Shown here: piece after piece, positions 56,666-64,000 of the stretch
How positions within the stretch are numbered: position 1 is the stretch's first letter
How the letters are laid out: each line of letters begins with the position of its first letter
DNA from: Puffinus mauretanicus
Lineage: Eukaryota; Chordata; Aves; Procellariiformes; Procellariidae
Reading direction: 5' to 3'
Length of the DNA stretch: 64,000 nucleotides
NCBI GenBank assembly: GCA_023333565.1
Contig: JAJKFH010000227.1
Coordinates: forward strand, 1,922,001-1,986,000
Program-made: the position numbers and the translations under genes
The notes under the pieces: model-generated
The model's database searches: none
What the model saw: only the letters and a program-made list of their open reading frames with translations
Told to the model about the DNA's origin: nothing

Positions 56666-57070
56666 GGCCGCGGCCGCTCTGCCCCACGGGGCGGTGCGCG
56701 GCGCCGCGCGGCGCCGCCGGGCCCGCCCACCGCGCGGCGTCGCCAATCAGCGCCGCCCTCGCGGCCTCGCCACGCCCCCGCGGACAACGGACGTTCCCCG
56801 GCCGTTATGCGCCCCCGTCCCCGACACGACCGTCAGCGCGAGGCCGCGCCCGCAGGGGAGGGTTCGCCCCCTAGCGCGCGGGCGGACTGAGCGCCTGGGG
56901 GGGGGGGCCGGTGGAGGCGTGCCCGTGCCCGGTATCGGCCTGCGCTGCAGCCCGCTGCCCGGTCTGTGGGGCTCGCCCCCGCCGCCCCGGTCCCACCCCC
57001 TGCTGCAAGCCTATTAAAAAAAATATATATTCCCTTCCCTGGGAAGCGCCTGCCTGCCCGCGGGGGGAGG

Positions 57071-57074
57071 AAAA
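57071..57074 (-). terminator. Pol III terminator of tRNA-Met
   Basis: The minus strand has TTTT 16 nt after the tRNA 3' end, a minimal RNA polymerase III stop signal. Confidence 0.6.
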
Positions 57075-57089
57075 GGAGGAAACCACTGC

Positions 57090-57162
57090 TGCCCCGTGTG
57101 AGGATCGAACTCACGACCTTCAGATTATGAGACTGACGCGCTACCTACTGCGCTAACGAGGC
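57090..57162 (-). tRNA. tRNA-Met (CAU), elongator type
   Basis: A 73-nt minus-strand gene running from GCCTCGTTAGCGCAGTAGG through the anticodon loop CTCATAA to GTTCGATCCTCACACGGGG and discriminator CA. Acceptor, D, anticodon and T arms all pair, and the T loop TTCGATC (B box) and D arm (A box) are canonical. The sequence is the vertebrate elongator Met form (the initiator has a different T loop and acceptor stem). There is no intron. It lies about 0.42 kb upstream of the FBXO31 start codon on the same strand. Confidence 0.97.
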
Positions 57163-60100
57163 TCCTCGGGAAACACCGCCCCGCGCAGCGCCCTTCTCCC
57201 GACCCCTCCCGACCCCCGCCCGCCGCCACCGCCTCGGGCCCTTCCCCGTGCTGTGCCTTGGGGTGCTGCCTGAGAAACCTTGTTTATTTGTAAATGACTC
57301 TTTTTCTGCAGGAGACACCTGTTTTGGATTTTTTTTTTCCAAATTAATTCATTTCCCACGCTTTTCTGCAAGACAGACCTGACATTTTTTGCAAATGGCT
57401 CCTCTTTCCCATGCTGTTCTGCAAAACAGTTGCATTCCTGAAAGAGTCCTTCGGGGTTCCTCAACCTCCTCATCCAGCTCCGCTGGCCAGGAATGGACTG
57501 TGAGGGCTGCAGTGACAACACGCGCGCAAGGAAATCCAGTTGTTTCCACATAATTACAAAAACTAAAGCCAACCTCATTTGCCTCTGTGCTGTGAAGAGT
57601 CGCTGTTCCACTGGGGTTTCTGCAATGAAATGAACTCTGTGCGTTCACTGAAGTGCTCAGCAGAAGAGGGTCCCCTACGATGCCGGCAGAAGTGCTGCCC
57701 TGAATCCTAATCAACGGGCCTCACCCTCAGCGAGGGTCTCAAGGCAGCGGTCACCATGACAATCAAGCTACAGATACCTCAGTTGGAAGAAGACAGGAAA
57801 ACAGGCATTTAATTGATGCAGAAAGTCCCCAAATGTTGCCCACAAGAATCACTGTAGGGAGGCTGTTCTCCTGCAGAGCGAACAACTGGCAGAAGATGGA
57901 GGACAGACCTTTGGACATCGGTCCCACCAGAAAACAAGAGATGTCTGGGTTGTGTTGAACAGCCTGAGGATTTTGCCAAGGGTCTAGCGGGCAGTTCTTG
58001 TTGTCAGGGGGACAATACCCTGATCTCCAGGGATCCGGCTGGCCAGGCATTCGGGACGATCAGATGATGAGTCCAGGCTGCAAAGCTTGTGGTATGAACA
58101 AGATTGCTACAACCACAGGATGAGTAAACGCACAGCTTCTTACAGCCTGAACCGCTGCATTCCTCCCTCCAACACTGCCCGCGTGCAGAATGAGGATGTC
58201 ATTTTTAACAGTGTGCTAATCCTTTGGGGTTTCAGTGACAGATGAGTTTAGCGCCCACAATTCTGATTAAATTAAGAAAAGCTGCTCCAAACATCTAAAA
58301 CAAGGCACATGGACAATGAGTCACCTAAACCAAACATCAAGTGTTTGAAAATATGTCTGTAGCTGTTTTCCACCTGTATTGCATCACATGGGTTTTCCCG
58401 CACATTACATTACGCTCAGCTGGTACTCAAAGCTTCTGACACATCTCTAGAAGGCCTTGTCATGTCTGTTTGTTTAGGAACTGGTGGATTCGTGGAGAGG
58501 ACAGGAAGAGTACTGATGGCAAGGATTTTCGTGTGAATGAAACAAAAGATGTCCTTGGTGACATTGCCTCGAGCAGAAACTCAACAGTCTACAGCACACA
58601 CATGCTTTTCCCTCTTTTGCAGTTTCTATTTTTATCTGGACTTTCTTCTTTCTCCTTTTCCTCTGAATGCTCCTGCTGTGCCTAATCACCCGACAACCTT
58701 CTCTCCCTTTCCCTCACCCACCTGACCCCTATAACCTTATCCCACAGCCTTGGCTCCACGGATGTCGAGCAACTGCGTCCCACTCCATCCCTCAGTGATC
58801 AGACTTTCCCCCTGGCCCACTGACCCCCTTTCCAGTCCAACCCAGCAGAAGGCAGGACAGCCCATCATAAATCCATGCCAATTCCCACGGAGCTCCATCG
58901 CCCCATGCCCATTTCCTCCAGATTAAGAGGAAGAAGGGGAAAAGTCTGTCCGGCTGAAAGGCAGTGCCCACCTCCGTGATGCACTGATGTCACCCAGCAG
59001 GGAGCAAAGCCCGGCAAAGTCAGAGGCAATGCGACAAGGGTCTGTGGGCTCTCAGTGCTCGGGGTGACCGCATTTCCCCTTCCCATGGAGCAGCGTGGGG
59101 GAATCCCCACCTCATCACCTTAGAGAGGAGAAACAATCATTGTCTCCGCTCCAAGTTTCAAGACCCGGACGGAAAAGGTTTCCAGTGCTGTTCTTGGGGA
59201 GCATCACACAATAGTCACAAGCAGAGAGTTTGGAGGCTGGGCACAGCAAAGCTCCTCGGGGCCCAGAAGGCAGAAAGCTGGTGCAGAACGGGGTGCTATA
59301 ACTGAATATAACTTACAACTTCAGTGTTTACCACCCTGTCATCAGATTATAAAATTGGCACTTTCTCTTCTGTGTTACTGAATCCATTATCTGAATCTAC
59401 CAGCTTTATTTGTGACGATAAGGAGAACAGTAAAAGTGTGTTATCATCATCTCCCATCCTCTGTGGTGCTACCAAGTGTCTGAGCACCTTTCTTTGTAAA
59501 CACCACCAGAATAATAGCCCAGAGCTTTCCAGTCCTGCTGTTTCAGGCAGGCAGCTTGCACCCATTACCACAGGGCTCTTGAAAAAGGATGTACCGAAAG
59601 GGGAAATTTTATTGTTTGATTTCCCTTCAGCAATTAAGGAGCTGATGCAGCTCTCGCTATAGTCAATTAGTCTTCACGCTCACTCTAAAGGGCTTTGGAT
59701 TGGTCCCAAAGTTAGTGTCCTCATTTTCTGTAATCCTGGAAGTGTTTACGCCTTCCCAGCCTCTGAGCAGGGATGAGCCAGCTGATGGCATATCCAGCCA
59801 ATTATAACCTGAACAGCTAGGAGAGAATGATTTGTTTCCCATTTGGCAAGAGGGACAGAAAAGTATGGCAAGGCAGGCTGAGACAGATGAACAAACCCTC
59901 TTTGCAAGCCCTGTTTGCCACACAAAGTATTTGCAGCATGTTTTTTTGGCATAAGCCTGCAGTGCAATTTCTGCTTTGTAATAAGCATTGTTGGGGACAG
60001 GACACTTCGAGGAGGGAATATTTCAACAGAAAGACCAAAGAATTTTGCTCTGGTTTTTCTGATGTACGTATTTTCATCTCAGTTATTCTTTTCTTGCTAC

Positions 60101-60600
60101 TTTAAGCTGGAAAATAGCTCTTCTCATCCTGATTTTAGTATTTCTCACCTTCTTCCTTTCTGTCTGGACACCGATCGCACCAGATTCTGCAGGATAAACT
60201 GATCAGTGGACAGACTGGGCTCTTCAGGGAAAATCCAGAGCACTGCAGAAAATGCTGCTGATGACTCAGGAAGTGTTTTTCATCCTTCTGCTTTAGAGCT
60301 GAGCTCGGTGCCCTCTCTTTATGAAAAAGGGTATGGTCTTTCTTCAACATACTGTCCTTGCAATGAGGTATTAGTCGATCTAATGATCAGCTGTGGTCAT
60401 GAGTGCTTGGGGTCACCGAAGACTTTATAGCACTTCTACAAGAAGCAGTTGTTGTTCTTTCAGCTTTGGCCACGGTCCAGCCTGAACAATTTCATTGTGC
60501 CCAACGCCTCCGGCAGCTCAGTTCGCAGAAGCATTATCCTGTCCAGGACAGATCACGGGACAGGCAGTCAGGTGTTCAAGATGCTATTACTGGTTCGGCT
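57163..60600. other. Intergenic DNA upstream of FBXO31
   Basis: A GC-rich shoulder to about 57250, then AT-richer DNA. No exon of the expected neighbour (MAP1LC3B in mammals) was recognised on either strand. The short open frames have no family support. Confidence 0.5.
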
Positions 60601-60604
60601 GCTG

Positions 60605-60690
60605 AGCGATGGTTGTGCAATCACAGGCAGCTCACTGAACCTCTGCGTGCCTCAGTTTCTCACGATGTAAATAAGGAGGGTGTTTACTGA
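60605..60690 (+). mobile_element. MIR-like (CORE-SINE) fragment
   Basis: Reads in MIR sense orientation: GTGCAATCACAGGCAGCTCA, then CTGAACCTCTGCGTGCCTCA, then GTTTCTCACGATGTAAATAA. This matches the 'gcaagtcacttaacctctctgtgcctcagtttcctcatctgtaaa' core with substitutions. It is a diverged ancient copy. Confidence 0.65.
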
Positions 60691-62159
60691 AGCCACAGGC
60701 TACGTAGTACTCGGTTAATATTTGAATATGGGTGGAATTGCTTAAATCCTAGGAGTATTAAAAATCAGTGGCAGACTTTGTTGCATGCTGTATTATGCCA
60801 CAATTTCCCTGCTATGCCTCCCGCACTCACACTGTCGTTACTGCTTGCCAAGAGGTTATGGATCTTTTTGAGTGAAAGATAGTATATAAACATAAGTTAT
60901 TGTTGTTTAGACCAACTGATTTACTGTGTTTCCTTGTGAAACCAATGGCTCCCATTTAAAACTTGATCCTGAAGCCAATAAATGTTTGCTGGAACAGCAG
61001 TAGCAGCAGTAACTGATTACGGTACATGGCAATGATGTCTTAGGCAATACTTCTTGCAGGGGGAGTGCAACGAGTTTTTAGCCAAACATTCTAAGAAAAT
61101 GATGTTTTTGTGACGACATTGCATACGTCTGTGTGTTAGTTTAGATCTACCATCCAGAAAAGCATCTATCTAATCATCTCGGAAGTGTTATATTCTAAAA
61201 GTCTTGTGAAATAGTGGCCAGATAGAGGAGAGAGACAGTGTTAGTGTTCCCACTGAGGGTCATCTGTTGTTGACCTCAGAGAAAACCCACCCAGGGAAAA
61301 TGTTCCACCAGTGGTTTTTTTAGTTTCACTTTTCTCAAATTTCACTTTTATATCCCCACAAAAGAGAGATATTTTGTCGTTCTCATCACTTCTTGCTAGA
61401 GTTCTGCTAACTCAGAAGGTGACTTCCGCAGAGAAATTTGAAGTTTGGGAATTTGGTCATAGTCACCATCTTAAGACAAGTTTAAGACTAAAACTTCTCA
61501 GAAGAGTTATTTTAAGTCATTGCAAACAATTCACTACAATCTGATTCTCTCTGAAAATCTCCAACAGTAGCAGATTAATGGCTGCATACTGTATTAAAAA
61601 AAATCAAGGCCCACATTTATCTTTAGCTGAGCTAGATCAATAAGAACAATTCATGAGAAAATAACTGAGGGAAGGTATTTTGATTGAGGTTTAGATGCAA
61701 GTTATCTCAGCACAGTGTCCTTCCTTTTATTTTATGGGGATTTTCTCTCCCTGTTTCTGGTGAATTTAATACTGCTAACAGCTGCTGAGCTAATAGCCCT
61801 AGACACTAAAGTGCTGTCTTCCAGCAAGGGTGTAGCACTGCAGAGCAATAGCTTTGTATACACACTATAAAAAGCCTTTTCAGTACTGTTGTACCAGAGA
61901 AATGAGAGGATGGTTTATAATTCTGATTGTGAAATACACTCACTTTGTTGTGAGGCAGCTCATATGGAAAAAATAGGAAAAGTGGGAGTTTTTCCCCAGG
62001 AAAATCTGTAAATATCAGCTGGGGTTCACAGTTACCATTCATACTGGCTTTTTAACAAAAAACACCCCAACCTTCTGGAAGATGTAACAGTTGGGAAAGC
62101 CTGGCTTGTCTTTAATTCAGACTTAAGATTTAGTATATCTTGCTGTATAGGGTGCAGAC

Positions 62160-62250
62160 ATGAGGATCTGAGCTGGAATCCAAACCCAGCTTGTCCTTTA
62201 ACCTGCTTTGTAAGTTTGGGCAAATCACATTCTCTTTTGCTTCACGAAAA
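62160..62250 (+). mobile_element. MIR-like (CORE-SINE) fragment
   Basis: Contains CTGGAATCCAAACCCAGCTT followed by TTTGGGCAAATCACATTCTC, a counterpart of the MIR segment 'gaatcccagctctgcc ... cttgggcaaatcacttaacctc'. It abuts the CR1 fragment to its right. Confidence 0.55.
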
Positions 62251-62251
62251 A

Positions 62252-62602
62252 CTAGAGCTGACAGGTATTTTAAGAGATTATTTACCCCATCCTTCTCCCT
62301 GCGATAAGAACAATTCTCCCTAAACTGTTCAGAACAGATGTTTTACTAATTTCTTGTTAAATAAAAATATTTGATGGTGACTATCCTAGGCAATTTGTTG
62401 TGGTGCTCAACTATTCTTTCCCTTAACCCAACGTCTAATTTCTATCGCCTTTTCCAAGATGTAAGCTCATTATTTCTTGTCCTAGACTCACTGCATGCAG
62501 AGAAGAGCTAATTCCCTCCTGCTCTGCAGCAGCCCTTGGCATATTTGAAGGCGATATAATGTCTCCTTTCAGTTACGCCTTCTCTTCTTCAGACTAAATG
62601 CT
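62252..62602 (-). mobile_element. CR1-type LINE, diverged 3' fragment
   Basis: The reverse strand follows the well-known sauropsid CR1 tail. It reads CTTCAAATATGCCAAGGGCT, AGCTCTTCTCTGCATGCAGT, GGACAAGAAATAATGAGCTT, AATTAGACGTTGGG, TTGAGCACCACAACAAATTG and CCTAGG. The terminal microsatellite and the final part are missing, so it is truncated and old. This supports a bird or other sauropsid source. Confidence 0.82.
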
Positions 62603-64000
62603 TTGTAAAGTGTTCTAAGACTAGAATGAAAATGCTCTGCAGGCTCGATTTTTAAAGGGCTCTGTTCCAATGTAGTCAGTAAGTTTGAAGCAAAAGCATT
62701 TTCAAAAGCAGCGTTTTCTCACTAGGGATGGAGAATCGCACTTAGGCAGAGCTGGTCCCAAAGGCTATGTCCATGCTGTCATTCCAACTGCGCCTAACAC
62801 CTTTCTCAAATCCAGACTCGCCAACTGTCTGTGCTGTCGACATGCAAACACGGGCGAAGGCTGACATGAGGAGGGTAAGGTCAAGCAAGTCTCCGTGTGG
62901 ATCTAAGTTTTCCTTCTCACAGTCTCTGCAGATTATTCATGAGCGGAGCATGTGATAGCCCAGCCTGTCAGCAGATACTCTGATTGTGGCTCTTCCTAAG
63001 CACCATATGGGTGCTTTCAGCCTGAGCTGCAGCCCTGCTAACAGTTGGTAGCGTGGATGAAAACCGCACGACACACAGCGCTGGGTTTGTCGGCCCTGCC
63101 GCCGGGACTCACCTGCACACCCCGAAAACAACGCTACGCGGTTTCACCGGGGCTTGTCCTCCTGCCCGCAGCCACACGGCCTGCAGCAGCCCCTGCGATA
63201 CAATGCTGAGAGCGCGGCGGGATTTCCTCAGCCCAGAAAATATTTTTTAAAAGGCCTTTATTTAAATAAGAAAGAATTCTGTTGAGACAGAAATTTGGGA
63301 TTGCTAGTTAAGTTTCAGATGTATCAACCTTCTGATGATCATCCACTATGTCTCACCTGCTGTCCCTGGACAGTGATGGGATGGATGGGGCATTCATAGA
63401 CCTTAGGGCTGTTTTTCTTTCTTTGGTTAGTCACATCTTTGATGGTCTCATCCTATAATTATACAGCCACCGGAACTGTATGACCCTGAATCACAAAATT
63501 AGGTAATGAACCCTCATTCCAGCCTGTGAGCGCAGCATCACTCTAACTTCAATGCATCGTTCCACCCCCAAAAATGCAACCCCCCGATAATCTCTAGGCT
63601 GGTTAGAAACTGTTCCTCTTCCCTCTATTTTCCTTTTGATAAGGACACTGACGTCTGCAGCTCCCTGCTCCTTCAGCTACAGAAGTTGGCCAGAGTGAGA
63701 TTGTGTGGCCCTATTTCTGCAAAACCGTTCTTATATTTCAAAACACGGTGCCGGGAACATATGTGAGAGAGGGAGAAAGAAAGGCAGCTGAAAGTCTACA
63801 GCCAACAGCTTGTGTCAGAAAGCTGCTAAAGGAGGAAGCAGTTGGGCATTTTTAATCACGACACGGTATCTGCAGGATGAACGCGAGCAAACTTGTCTTG
63901 CGACTGAAATTGTTTGCGATCTCATCAATTCCTGACAAACCGCACAAGGCCGGGTGGTGAGCTTCAAAGTGAGTTGAAACACCTGCCCCTAAAATTTTGT
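62603..64000. other. Intergenic DNA to the right edge
   Basis: A small CpG-containing patch at about 63050-63225 has a minus-strand GTGCAG|GTGAGT donor-like site (about 63108-63119), possibly an unannotated first exon. Otherwise nothing is recognised. Confidence 0.35.

Noticed and set aside
57170..64000. Search for MAP1LC3B, the mammalian neighbour of FBXO31
   Set aside because: No LC3-like peptide (for example the FLVPDHVNM or ANQAFFLLV blocks) was seen in either strand. It may lie beyond the right edge.

Overview
This is a vertebrate nuclear segment, most likely from a bird. Genes are split into small exons with consensus splice sites. A decayed CR1-type LINE and MIR-like SINE fragments are present, introns are compact, and the left 26 kb is strongly GC-rich with several CpG-rich patches. 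The species call is inference; the two protein-coding genes are recognised by their translated exons. All identified genes lie on the minus strand.

Layout. (1) About 276-4284: seven coding exons of the KIAA0513 homologue. They run from the start codon at 4126 leftwards and off the window edge; about 300 codons are present and the 3' exons lie outside. A spliced 5'-UTR segment with a short upstream ORF precedes the start codon, and a possible non-coding first exon lies in a CpG-rich patch near 12.6 kb. (2) 4.3-26 kb: GC-rich intron and intergenic DNA with a 33-bp minisatellite (4963-5190), a GGGAT microsatellite (18546-18595), a 56-bp minisatellite (25383-25600) and several AT-rich islands that look like candidate conserved non-coding elements. 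(3) 28.46-33 kb: a set of minus-strand exon-like segments ending in a polyadenylation signal. I could not assign them to a family; they are the best candidate here for something undescribed. (4) 33.86-56.67 kb: complete FBXO31. Its ten coding exons join in frame to a 572-residue SCF-ubiquitin-ligase F-box protein. (5) 56.2-57.1 kb: CpG island promoter of FBXO31, with a complete elongator tRNA-Met(CAU) gene about 0.4 kb upstream of the FBXO31 start codon. (6) 57.2-64 kb: intergenic DNA with two MIR-like fragments and one CR1 3' fragment. No exon was recognised there.

The tRNA may share open chromatin with the FBXO31 promoter. KIAA0513 and FBXO31 are both 16q24 genes in human but lie roughly 2 Mb apart, so their closeness here is a synteny difference worth checking. 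No CRISPR array, operon, phage or other prokaryotic feature is present.
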